From Littorina saxatilis (lineage: Eukaryota; Mollusca; Gastropoda; Littorinimorpha; Littorinidae), in the NCBI RefSeq assembly GCF_037325665.1, contig NC_090246.1, positions 88,690,563-88,754,562 on the forward strand: a stretch of DNA of 64,000 bases. Reading direction: 5' to 3'. The position numbers and the translations under genes are program-made. Shown piece after piece: positions 54,801-64,000 of the stretch. The notes beneath the pieces were generated by a model. It had not been told where the DNA came from, made no database searches, and worked only from the letters and a program-made list of their open reading frames with translations. Within the stretch, counting starts at the first letter, position 1. Each line of letters begins with the position of its first letter.

Positions 54801-57800
54801 AATGTGCTGGCGACACAATGGAACCCACCAACCACCCCCCCCCCCCCCAAACAAAACAAACACAAATGTGACCTTCCACCACAAAATGAGTCGCATGTCA
54901 CCTTTGCATGATGTTCATATTTTTACATTTTCCTAAAGAGTTTTTTTATGCTCTATCCAGTGGTGAAAACCGTTTTAGAAAAGAGCGAAAACTGTTTGAG
55001 TTATAAGCCTGTGACTAAGGTGACCCTCACGCTGTTACCATACACTCTCCGGACTTATATTAAGCCTAGCGCAAAACCGCGCGAGGTGACATGTGACTCA
55101 TTTCGTGGTGGAGGGTCACAAATGTTTAAAAATATCACAATACAATAGAAAACCCATAAAAAAAACACACAAAAAACAAGACACCAGAAAACCCACATGT
55201 CAGACAAGCCCACAAGACATGACAACTAAAACCTCTGCTAGAAACAGTAATTCTATCTGAATTCCAACCAGTTTGAGGACCAGCCAATCTAGTAGGAAAA
55301 CCATTCAAAATAAAAAGGGGGGTCCTTCAGTTGATAAACAAGCAAAGGTTTCTCTGACGTCACCTATTTCTTAACAACAACAAAACAAACAAAAAAAGTC
55401 AAGTACATATGTATTGACCAAAAAGAATGTTCACAAAACTGTAACTGGCCCAGGTTAGGATTTTACTTCTTTCCCCCCTTTTTTTAATGGCAAAAGCCAT
55501 TACCACAACAGACGATTACAAAAATGATGAGACCAAAATCATTCATAGTATAGTAGCTGAGAACCTAGAATTCATGTGCTTTTTCCAGCAATAGCTTTAA
55601 CGGACATACCACTAGACATGCACACAAAATTTCCGCACTGATATTTTCATAAAAAAAAACAAAAAAAGAAAAAAGTAACCACAAGGAAATGTCCTAATTT
55701 GAAGAAGTCATGCAGACAATCCCTCGACTAACATCCTGCCACCAAAATAAAAACAAGCCATTCCAAAATGTTTGCTGCAACCTCCATATGCACTGACCCT
55801 CATATGCACTGACCCTCATATGCACTGACTTTACTAAAGTATAAAGAAAGAATGGTTTCAAAGGAGCTGATGATGATGATATTGATGAAAAATAAAACAT
55901 GGTAAGGAACCAAAATGATGATAATGAAGATGAAGATGACGATGATGAAGAAGAAGAGTATGACGATGAAGAAGAAGATGATGATGATGATGATGAATGA
56001 TGATGATGATGCCAAAACAATGGCGAATGTCAGCATAAAAAAAACATGATGGGCAGATACACATACAAACAAGAAAGACCAAAATGAAACACGGGGAAAA
56101 AAGTAAAATTTAAAAAAATCTCATAAACCCATTGATGTATAGACCAACCAAGGAAAGACCAACCAATTCACCATGGCACGGACAGCCAAATTCCTGGTAC
56201 AATAACCCACAATCATCAGTCAAAGTTCGTGCAATAGTGAAAACAAAAACTGACATTGATATGATATCAACTGACCTGTATATTCCTAAAACGGCCACTG
56301 ATTATTATAGTGAAATGCTGGAAAAAGAAACAAATCAGATACAATTTTGTCTTTTCTATGTATTTGCATTTTACCAAAAAATAAAGGTAAGAACGTCATT
56401 TTAAAGAAAATATAACGATAAATGCGCAGAAAGTGATGATGTAAACCTAGCATCATGAGACCGTTGTCAACTTTGTTGTTATTTCAAAGAATAATTCATA
56501 ACAATTTATGATTGATCAATAACTGTGAATAGTCTAAACAGAAAATCTGCTGTGAAAAAATTAGAAATAAATGTTCATTACATTCCTGAAATGATTTTGT
56601 TATCACAACTTTTAGTTTGCTTTTTACATTTAGTCTAGTTTTGTTTTGTTTATCGTATTCCAAAACTGGTATGCAGAATCGCAAAAAAATGTTGTTTAAA
56701 GAATTATCAAAACATGTTCAGAGTTCAGAGCTTTTACATTCATTATCAGCTTTGGCTACAGTCAAATAAAAAAACAATTTCAATTAAAAACAAAATTGGG
56801 GAGGAAAAAAAATCTTCCAGAAGGTAACATTCACTTGTTTGTTCATGTACATGCAATGTGTGCATACGGACATGCCAGGATTGCTCAGGCTCTATCTACA
56901 TGTCAAACCACAGACGGCAACATTCACCGATCAACACAACCCACTCAAGCTGTACAACAAAAGTATGAACAAGATGGAACGGGCTGACAGAGATAAAGAC
57001 GATCAGAAAGCTCCAAAAAGATATATGTACAACGAAGACTGTACATTTGAGATGTAAGACGAAGACTGTACATTTCAATCACCGATTCTGAAATACAGTC
57101 AAGAAAGGAAGACCATGGAAGACCATGGAAGACCATGGAAGACCATGGAAGACAGAAAGGTATATCTGGCCACTTGCGGAGCATACCACACAGTGCGGAA
57201 GCAGCAACAAAAAGCCAACACAAGCCCTAAGACAAGCCCTAAGCCCTATAATCTTAGTCAAGCACACAAAGCAGCAGACCGTATGTTTTGGCCAGGCACT
57301 GATGAGTTGCAATGAAGATGACAAGGAAGCAAGTGAGAGGAACAAGAATGAAAGGACTATTTGTTGTGCTCGCTTTTAACATAAGATTAAGAGTGGTTCA
57401 ATTCTACCATAAGATTAAGTGTGGTTCAATTCTACCATAAGATTAAGTGTGGCTCAATTCTAACATAAGATTAAGAGTGGTTCAATTCTACCATAAGATT
57501 AAGTGTGGTTCAATTCTACCATAAGATTAAATGTGGTTCAATTCTAACATAAGATTGTGTGGTTCAAGAGTGAAATGCTGATACTATCTTTGTCAACTAT
57601 CTGTACTGAAATATTTTAAAGTTAGAGACACTTGTTTCCTCTTGAGAATAAGTTCTGCCAGCTAACAATTGTCCCTGTTCATGTCTAAAAGTATGTACAT
57701 GTACAACATCCCAACAATATCCCTTTTTTGGTCCTTGAAAAAACAAAAAAGACCCCCCTAAAAAAATCCAGCTTCACCTCTACAAGATAAAGTCCTCATA

Positions 57801-60800
57801 ACTTACTTTGAGACTGGCGTACAATTCCAACTTTAACATAGACCCACTTAAAAATATTCAAGACATTTTTATGTTGGAAGTTTTTATAAAATCATCCCTT
57901 CAAACTAGAAATGCCTTGCACACGTAAGCTACTCTGACAGCACGCAAAGAGTTGTCTCAAACAAGAATGGTAGATTACCCAGGTTAGACTTGAAAAAACT
58001 GCACGGCTAATCTACAATGCATGTGATTGATGATGTAAACAGCAAGCATGCCACATTCTCAGCACAGGGCGACAAGCAAAAGCGGTTCTTGCATTGCGGA
58101 GTGAAACATGAACCCAAGACAAACCCCCATGAATCTCAAATGCTCTAAGCTGAACCCAACCAAAGAAAACCAACTTAATCAAATGTTTCTTCAGACTTTA
58201 TTCATTAACAACGCAATCTAGTTGTATTTTCTGGGGGCACAACTGCAAATATCCGAGAGCTACTAGGAACCAGCTGGTGTCAAGAATGTGTGATTTAATA
58301 AAAAGAGTTGAAGGGTTTTCAGAGTTTAATCTCATAAGTTCTTATTTGAACTACATGTAGTAGTCCAATCTTCTCTTCAATTACCTACAAACCCCCCTTC
58401 TACTTCCCTTACAAACCCCCTTCTACTTCCCTTACAAACCCACCTTACAAACCCCCCTTCTACTTCCCTTACAAACCCCCCTTCTACTTCCCTTACAAAC
58501 CCCCCTTCTACTTCCCTTACAAACCCCCTTTCTACTTCCCTTACAAACCCCCCTTCTACTTCCCTTACAAACCCCCCTTCTACTTCCCTTACAAACCCCC
58601 TTTCTACTTCCCTTACAAACCCCCCTTCTACTTCCCTTACAAACCCACCTTCTACTTCCCTTACAAACCCACCCTTCTACTTCCCTTACAAACCCACCTT
58701 CTACTTCCCTTACAAACCCACCTTCTACTTCCCTTACAAACCCCCCTTCTACTTCCCTTACAAACCCCCCTTCTACTTCCCTTACAAACCCCCCTTCTAC
58801 TTCCCTTACAAACCCACCTTCTACTTCCCTTACAAACCCCCCTTCTACTTCCCTTACAAACCCCCCTTCTACTTCCCTTACAAACCCACCTTCTACTTCC
58901 CTTACAAACCCACCTTCTACTTCCCTTACAAACCCACCTTCTACTTCCCTTACAAACCCCCCCCTTCTACTTCCCTTACAAACCCACCTTCTACTTCCCT
59001 TACAAACCCACCTTCTACTTCCCTTACAAACCCCCTTCTACTTCCCTTACAAACCCACCTTACAAACCCACCTTCTACTTCCCTAAGACAAAAAAGGAAG
59101 GCTAAATATTGTATAAGTTGACAGATGGTATATTTATTGTGCTTATTTCAGATAAATAATCACTAAATAATTAGTGAACAAATTATGATGCAGGTCTTAT
59201 CTGTTAATTCTAACAATTTTGACTCAAAGATGGATGCATGTGTTCCAAAACAAACGATACATGCAAGACTCTCATTCAAAGAGAATGAAGCTTTCTCCTC
59301 TTTACAATCAATCCCTTGATAAACACAGTCTCATGTGTTACAACGAATGACAAACGCTACCCATGAAACACAAAGCTTGCACAACAAATGTTGTACATTG
59401 AACACAAAGCTTCCACAAACGACATCTGATGTTACAATGATCGATGCAGGGTCCACAATACACACAAAGCTGTCAATGTTCAAGTCTACACAAAGATGCG
59501 TTGTTCATATTTGCATGGATGGGATTTTTCAGATGTGGTTGAGGTTTTTTGTGGGTGTTTTTTTGTTTTTTTTGCAATCATTTTCTTTGTTGATGGAAAC
59601 TGGAATTAAAGACTAAATGAATGTGTAAACTGAACTTTGATCACAGTTCTTTGTACAAAATTACTGTTTACTCAACCCATCATTAACCTCACTCCCAATC
59701 AAACAAATTTTAAAAAAAACAATCTGCTAAAGTCCCATCCATGCATTTGTACAAAACAGCTCCCAGGGATCCATGCTCCGAGCCATGCAAGCAGAGAGGG
59801 CGAGGTTTGGAGGGGGAGGAGCCTGCAAGAGACATAAATGTGGCAGCTGTCAATCAGTGTGGACTGGGCCAACCATGCAGCTGGACATTTCCAGAGGGGC
59901 GGGGTTTCAACATTCTGCAAGATGCACACAGGCTGGAGAAAAGCCTGTGGAGGTTAGTGGCAGCAGACGACAGACAGGTTCAGCATTTTCAAAGCACTTG
60001 CATGAATTGTTTGTTTTTCTTAAAACTACGTTCTTAAAGACTATCGTGCAGGGTTTTTGTTCATGACACATGCTGTCTGTCTTAACATAACACACAACAT
60101 GACACATGCTGTCTGTCTTAACATAACACACAACATGACACATGCTGTCTGTCTTAACATAACACACAACAGGTTGAACAAGTTTAAAACAAACAAAAAA
60201 CATTTTTGAAACAAACGAAAAACAGAAAAAGACTTCTTGATTCAATGTTCAAGTAATAGATCTATGCGTATTGCGTCATACCACGAGGAATGCAGAAATG
60301 AAAATGAAGAGAAAACGAAATGTTTGTTGGACAGAATATGGAGATGACAAGCACGGCAAGCCAAGCAGCTACACACCAGAGACAAGTGTACAACTTTGCA
60401 CCATACATTGTTACAGGTCCAATACAACTTTGGCTTCAAGCGGTTACACCTCCAGTGAAAGCGGTTACACCTCCAGTTAAAGCGGTTACTGTATGTAATA
60501 TGATTTGACAGATCTAGATGCGAGATGTGTCAAGATGATTACTACACAAAGGTACAAAACCTGAGCTATTTTTTCCTAGGCATTAAATGTACTTTTTCTC
60601 CGGACTACATGTACTAGCAACATTTTCAGGAACTGTCCATTTTATCTGATCTGATTTGAGCTGACTTGATGTTTTGTTCAAAGTTGGTTCCTGATGCTGA
60701 AATACTTTTGCCTGTTACTGAGTTAGGTTGAATGTGAATTTTCATAACACAGAAGGTATCAAATCCTGAAAAGATGTTAACAATTTAACCTCCTGTCCAA

Positions 60801-63665
60801 AAATCTTATAAAAAAAAATTAAAAATAAAAAGATGAAATCAAAGAAAAAAAGAACCAGATGGACCTCTGCAGCAGAATCCCAAAGCTGTATTACAAAATA
60901 ACACTGCGACCCGAATCAATAAGGAAATGGAGGGCGGGGATGTAGCTCAGTCGGTAGCGCGCTGGATTTGTATCCAGTTGGCCGCTGTCAGCGTGAGTTC
61001 GTCCACACGTTCGGCGAGAGATTTATTTCTCAGAGTCAACTTTCTGTGCAGACTCTCCTCGGTGTCCGAACACCCCTGTGTGTACACGCAAGCACAAGAC
61101 CAAGTGCGCACGAAAAAGATCCTGTAATCCATGTCAGAGTTCGGTGGGTTATAGAAACACGAAAATACCCAGCATGCTTCCTCCGAAAGCGGCGTATGGC
61201 TGCCTAAATGGCGGGGTAAAAACGGTCATACACGTAAAAGCCGTGGGAGTTTCAGCCCATGAACGAACAAACAAACAATAAGGAAATGGAATTGATGACA
61301 TGAACCCATTACATACTGTACACAGGAAAAAAGTAAAACACAGAGCTCTACCAAACTGCAGCCACATCGCCATGGTTACACTGCAAGCCAGCAACACAAA
61401 ATGAGCGCCTCCCACCCCTGGCTGAAAATGGACTCTACCGAGCAGTGTACACATCATACACAAGCATCAAAACAAAACCCAAAAAAGCGGGCCGCTCCAC
61501 CACAGTTACAGGGGGGGAGGGTTATGGTCAACAAAAGGCAGCAAGGAAGGTGTACACAGATACATCAAGACCCAAGCATCAGACAGGGGGGGCGGGAGGA
61601 AAACAAAAGGGGGTCACAGGACAAATAAAATCCCCCGCATAGCCTTGCCTGCTACAGCATACAAACATACACGAATACACGGTGCAAGAAGAGGGGGGGG
61701 GGGGGGGGGGGGAGCCGGTCATTCACAAAAAACACCGCCCAGGGAGGGAGGGTGCTGGGGAGGAGGAGGAGGGGAGGGGGTGGGTGCGTACATTCAGGGG
61801 CCACTACTCTGCACCAGCCCCCATCCAGCATGCAAAGCCAGGCCTGTAGGTCCACACCGATAAACTGACTGCAAGCGTTAGCTCTGTTCAGCATGCTCCA
61901 CAAGAGGCGCCCAGAATACCTTACTATTTTATGTCCGTGGAGTTTGAGTTTTGCGTAACTTCTAACTCAGCAGTTGACTGATCACAGTTTTCATGCAGAG
62001 ATGATCTGAAACAAGACCAGACCTACATTGCAGAAAAAAAACACACACACGAACGCACGCATGAAAAGACAAAACACTGGTGCTGTTCAGGAATCATCGT
62101 GTCCAGGGGGGATCACTCTTGAGAAAATGGGGAATAACTGCTTTCAGCTCTGGGCCTGTGGAGTATAGAATTTTCTGCCTTTCCAGCAGCTTAACTTCAA
62201 CAAAAAGTTTATACACACGCACACTCATTTCAAATCAAACTGGCAACAACTCCCTTTGGATACTTACAGCCACATGGGACGACTGCCAGAGAGTGTGTTG
62301 TTTGTGTTGTTGCAAATAAACTCTGGATACATTGTCCAAGGTTTTATATTTCATAAAAATAAAAAAGTTAAAAATGGATCTCTTTTAATCCAAAATTGAT
62401 TTGGTAATAAAGACAGAAAAAGCACAGGACGGTTTTGTTGACACGAGGCGACCATGCCGTCACGTCAAGACCTGCACCATTCACACCACTGCCTGCACAA
62501 AGCCCGGGGCAACACATCACCGGGCACCGGGCACAAGGCACCGCAGAGGGCATAGCTGGGAGAGGGAGGGGGAAGGGGGAAGGGGGAGGGGGAGGAGGGG
62601 GAAAGGAGGGGGATTTCTTACCTGCAAGGCTTACACCACTGAGACTGTTGCTCCATGCCGTAGCGTGCTCGGCACTTTTTGGCGTTGGGACATTCTGAAA
62701 TCAGATCACGCTGAATCAAGAACTGGGTCAGAAGGAAACAAAAAGTTTCTACAACATTAGAGGATCATGTCTCCGCTTGGAGAGGATTTGAAAATATAAT
62801 GAAACATCTTGACAGTTACCGACAGCTTTATTTAACTGTATCACTATGAACACAAGAATTGAAAACATTTCAACCGAGTCAAAACCCAAAAATAAAACGT
62901 CCAAACCATTCATGTCAATGGCTGACAAAGACACCATTTTTACTGGTAAGAAGAGATTTGACAGACAGACAGACATAGGGATGCACACAACATAAGAAGA
63001 GACTTCAGCAAGACTGACAACACACAGATAACTTGACACACAGAGATAATCACAAAAGACACACACAGACAGATTGAATGGAAGGACAGACCAACAGACA
63101 GATAGACGGACAACAGACAGATACTGAGATAGATGGACGCACAGAGAAATACTCACAAAAAGACACACAAACCAACACACAGATTGGACGGAAGGACAGA
63201 GAGACACAGAGAGAGTCAGAAAGACAGACAGCCAGCCAGCCAGCTAGCCAGACACCGAGACAGGAAGGCAGACAGACACAGACAGACAGGCAGACAGCCA
63301 CTCAGCCAGCCAGACAGGACAGACTGACCGACAGACAGAAAAACAGACCGACAGATAGACAGAGGAAACATACAGACAGCCAGACAGACCGACAGACCAA
63401 CCAACAGAGGAAACATACAGACAGCCAGACAGACCGACCGACAGAGGCAACACACAACACCAGGCCAACTCTCACCTGCTGCCATGGCTTTGCTCTCAGG
63501 GGACGTCATGCTGCTCGGCTCTGATTTTTTCCGCTTCTTTTTTTTCTGGTGCATGGCGTAGTTGTCGCGTGCCGACCATCCGGGGTACAACTGCATGTGG
63601 AGATCCTTCTCTTTACGTGCCATCTCGTAATACTTGGCCTGCTCCGAACGGTCTAACGCGTGCCA
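51370..63665 (-). CDS. TCF7L2: TCF/LEF transcription factor, C-terminal three exons (partial gene)
   Basis: The DNA-binding effector of Wnt/beta-catenin signalling in the nucleus (pangolin in flies, TCF7L2 and relatives in vertebrates). The window holds the second half of the HMG box with the basic tail, the C-clamp, and a serine/histidine/proline-rich C-terminal tail. Together they give about 244 residues. The N-terminal beta-catenin-binding and Groucho-binding parts and the first half of the HMG box lie beyond 64000. Having a C-clamp makes it an E-tail type TCF. The exons are split by introns of 781 bp and 10.8 kb. Invertebrates usually have a single TCF gene, so the vertebrate symbol only points to the family. 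Confidence 0.93.
52743..53355 (-). repeat. Dispersed repeat with DR1-type AGGTCA motifs, partly duplicated
   Basis: The right end GAGTCACTTTTTCTCAAGTGACTC is a hairpin, followed inward by (GGCC)n/(CGTC)n and CCAACGTTAA. The layout is that of 28203-29000 inverted. About 150 bases (52945-53069) are repeated at 53093-53229. Each copy has TGACCTGTGACCT and, 6 bases on, AGGTCAAAGGTCA (52981/53000 and 53131/53150). The latter is a perfect DR1 element. Confidence 0.8.
53934..54063. repeat. Minisatellite, ~77-bp unit, left part
   Basis: Units with AGTCAATACACTGGTCATC and GGCAATAACTGTCACATAA. It is interrupted by an insertion and resumes at 54578. Confidence 0.88.
54064..54577. mobile_element. 514-bp insertion in a minisatellite, 7-bp target duplication
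   Basis: ATAAATA stands on both sides (54057-54063 and 54578-54584), and the same minisatellite unit continues across. Its left 147 bases are a long palindrome. TTTATCCTACAT at 54212 is mirrored by ATGTAGGATAAA at its right end. No coding capacity is visible. The class is unknown. Confidence 0.8.
54065..54210. repeat. 146-bp palindrome with CGAG blocks
   Basis: The arms pair without gaps (paired positions sum to 108275). CGAG faces CGAG at 54104-54107/54168-54171 and at the tip, 54131-54134/54141-54144, around an AAAA loop. Besides these there are few other mismatches (for example 54090/54185 and 54129/54146). Confidence 0.95.
54578..54692. repeat. Minisatellite, ~77-bp unit, right part
   Basis: Continues the array of 53934-54063 with TTTACATGGTCAATCTACCG and the same core. 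Confidence 0.88.
54867..55120. mobile_element. MITE, 254 bp, TGTGACC ends
   Basis: TGTGACCTTCCACCAC and AATGAGTCGCATGTCACCT at the left mirror AGGTGACATGTGACTCATT and GTGGTGGAGGGTCACA at the right. The arms are about 40 bp. No coding capacity. Confidence 0.85.
55868..56008. repeat. (GAT)n/(GAA)n trinucleotide repeat
   Basis: Imperfect GATGAT and GAAGAA runs. The poly-Ser/poly-Ile/poly-His frames on the minus strand come from this. Confidence 0.93.
57110..57153. repeat. GAAGACCATG short tandem repeat
   Basis: A 10-bp unit repeated four to five times. Confidence 0.85.
57376..57562. repeat. Minisatellite, ~29-bp unit
   Basis: Six to seven units of AACATAAGATTAAGAGTGG followed by TTCAATTCTA, with a few variants. 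Confidence 0.93.
58376..59085. repeat. Minisatellite, 23-25-bp pyrimidine-rich unit
   Basis: About 29 units of CTTCTACTTCCCTTACAAAC with CCCCC or CCACC between. Length varies with the C run. Strongly strand-asymmetric: G is nearly absent on the + strand over 700 bases. Confidence 0.97.
60062..60171. repeat. Tandem repeat, 36-bp unit, three copies
   Basis: ATGACACATGCTGTCTGTCT followed by TAACATAACACACAAC, three times almost identical. Confidence 0.93.
60436..60488. repeat. Short tandem repeat, 18-21-bp unit
   Basis: AGCGGTTACACCTCCAGT repeated twice and partly a third time. Confidence 0.85.
60931..61280 (+). mobile_element. SINE family 1, copy c
   Basis: GGCGGGGATGTAGCTCAGTC head, body nearly identical to copies a and b, and an AACAAACAAAC tail. 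The high identity among copies points to recent activity. Confidence 0.88.
61694..61713. repeat. Poly-G tract
   Basis: About 20 G in a row. A second purine-rich G-run region at 62550-62612 lies right beside the C-clamp exon. Both could form G-quadruplexes, which is inference. Confidence 0.85.
62622..62694 (-). CDS. TCF7L2: TCF C-clamp exon
   Basis: 73 bases, acceptor CTGATTTCAG, donor GTAAGA. It encodes [13 protein letters not shown] and QWCKPC. With the next exon it makes the C-clamp, a cysteine-rich secondary DNA-binding module that reads helper sites in E-tail TCFs. The cysteines are conserved. The exon joins its neighbours in phase 1 and phase 2, so skipping it would shift the frame. Confidence 0.95.
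62962..63455. repeat. (ACAG)n/(GACA)n-rich low-complexity region
   Basis: Imperfect ACAG, CAGC and GACAGAC repeats within the small TCF intron. The long open frames here on both strands are by-products. Confidence 0.93.
63476..63665 (-). CDS. TCF7L2: TCF HMG-box exon, second half
   Basis: 190 bases, acceptor GGTGGTTTCAG, donor GTGAGA. It encodes [20 protein letters not shown], then [15 protein letters not shown] (HMG helix 3 and the minor-groove tail) and the basic KKKKRKK nuclear localisation/DNA-bending tail. An AMHQ insert stands where many TCFs have a single G before the lysines. It ends in phase 1 and continues in the C-clamp exon. Confidence 0.97.
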
Positions 63666-64000
63666 CTGAAACCACCAAGAGGGTCAACAATTAGCTAAGC
63701 TTTGAACTGATTACACGCAAGACCAACCCTGGCTGCAAGAAACGAGCGTCATTTCTCAGAGCTGACCTTGATTGAGTTCTAGAGAGGTTGGGGGCTGCTG
63801 AACTGACTTGGTTTTCTTTTTATTGTGGATAACACTTCTATTTCTAACCGCGTTCTAAACGAGCAACTTCAATCTTATTTTGCCATCACCATATTACAGT
63901 AACAGAAATCTTGCAGTTTTAGGTGATACCTCTGACCAAGAACCCTAAAGTTATGATGCTAAATTTACTAATTTTGTACATTTCCGCTAACTTTACAAAT
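63666..64000 (-). other. TCF intron upstream of the HMG exon
   Basis: AT-rich, nothing recognised. The rest of the TCF gene lies past the window end. Confidence 0.7.

Larger units (their letters stand above)
51845..62621 (-). other. Large intron of the TCF gene
   Basis: 10.8 kb carrying the DR1-bearing repeat, TIR elements, minisatellites and a SINE, listed separately. 51845-52740, 55130-55850, 56010-57100, 57600-58370 and 59090-60060 show nothing recognised apart from AT-rich DNA. Confidence 0.8.

Noticed and set aside
55694-56082. Poly-serine and poly-isoleucine frames on the minus strand
   Set aside because: Translations of a GAT/GAA trinucleotide repeat.
58376-59085. CRISPR-like array of regular short repeats
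   Set aside because: No unique spacers: the whole unit repeats in tandem. The genome is clearly eukaryotic.
59773-60066. Plus-strand frame of 97 codons in the GC-rich island
   Set aside because: No recognisable domain and no splice partners on +. The minus-strand exon idea is kept only as a weak finding.
63050-63623. Long frames of CLSVCLSV and TDRQTDRQ repeats on both strands
   Set aside because: They come from the ACAG low-complexity tract. Only 63476-63665 minus has a real domain.

Overview
The window reads as animal nuclear DNA, most likely from a gastropod mollusc. Two multi-exon genes with GT-AG introns sit in AT-rich sequence dense with microsatellites, tRNA-derived SINEs, LINE remnants, TIR elements and a satellite array. 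Several repeats (SINEs with a tRNA-like head, a SINE ending in AAATAAAG, the TIR family starting ACAAGTCGCG) match my memory of gastropod, perhaps littorinid, repeats. The species assignment is inference.

Genes. (1) A family I soluble inorganic pyrophosphatase (PPA1-like) lies on + from 11096 to 40616. It has 12 coding exons, one of them a 30-nt microexon, and a possible alternative last exon at 47167. All catalytic positions I know from the yeast enzyme are present. (2) The 3' part of a TCF/LEF gene (pangolin/TCF7L2-like, the nuclear effector of Wnt/beta-catenin) lies on -: the second half of the HMG box (63476-63665), the C-clamp (62622-62694) and a long C-terminal tail (51370-51844). Its 5' part lies beyond 64000. 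The two genes converge, about 4 to 11 kb apart.

Layout. 1-11 kb is intergenic, with LINE tails, SINEs, TIR elements and a broken CR1/Jockey-like LINE at 6.84-9.0 kb. 11-40.6 kb is the pyrophosphatase gene. Its introns carry a satellite with higher-order structure (15.85-18.79 kb), a Tigger-like element, a mariner-derived MITE, hAT-like elements, an L2-like LINE and a broken DIRS-like element whose internal complementary region is still visible. 40.8-48.5 kb holds a MITE with an amplified interior, a SINE with perfect 13-bp target duplications, a TTAA-flanked fold-back element with outward-facing tRNA-like heads, and a second mariner MITE. 51.4-63.7 kb is the TCF gene, whose big intron holds minisatellites, TIR elements and a repeat carrying perfect DR1 nuclear-receptor motifs.

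Most unusual signal. Four long palindromes with unrelated arms (14795-14965, 26927-27068, 37449-37611, 54065-54210) share a detail. Many of their arm mismatches are symmetric two-base blocks that read GA against GA on one strand (mostly CGAG opposite CGAG) and TC against TC on the other. Two are capped on the GA strand by GCGAAGC or GCGGAGC, members of the very stable GCGNAGC mini-hairpin class. This points to hairpins shaped for folding as one particular single strand.
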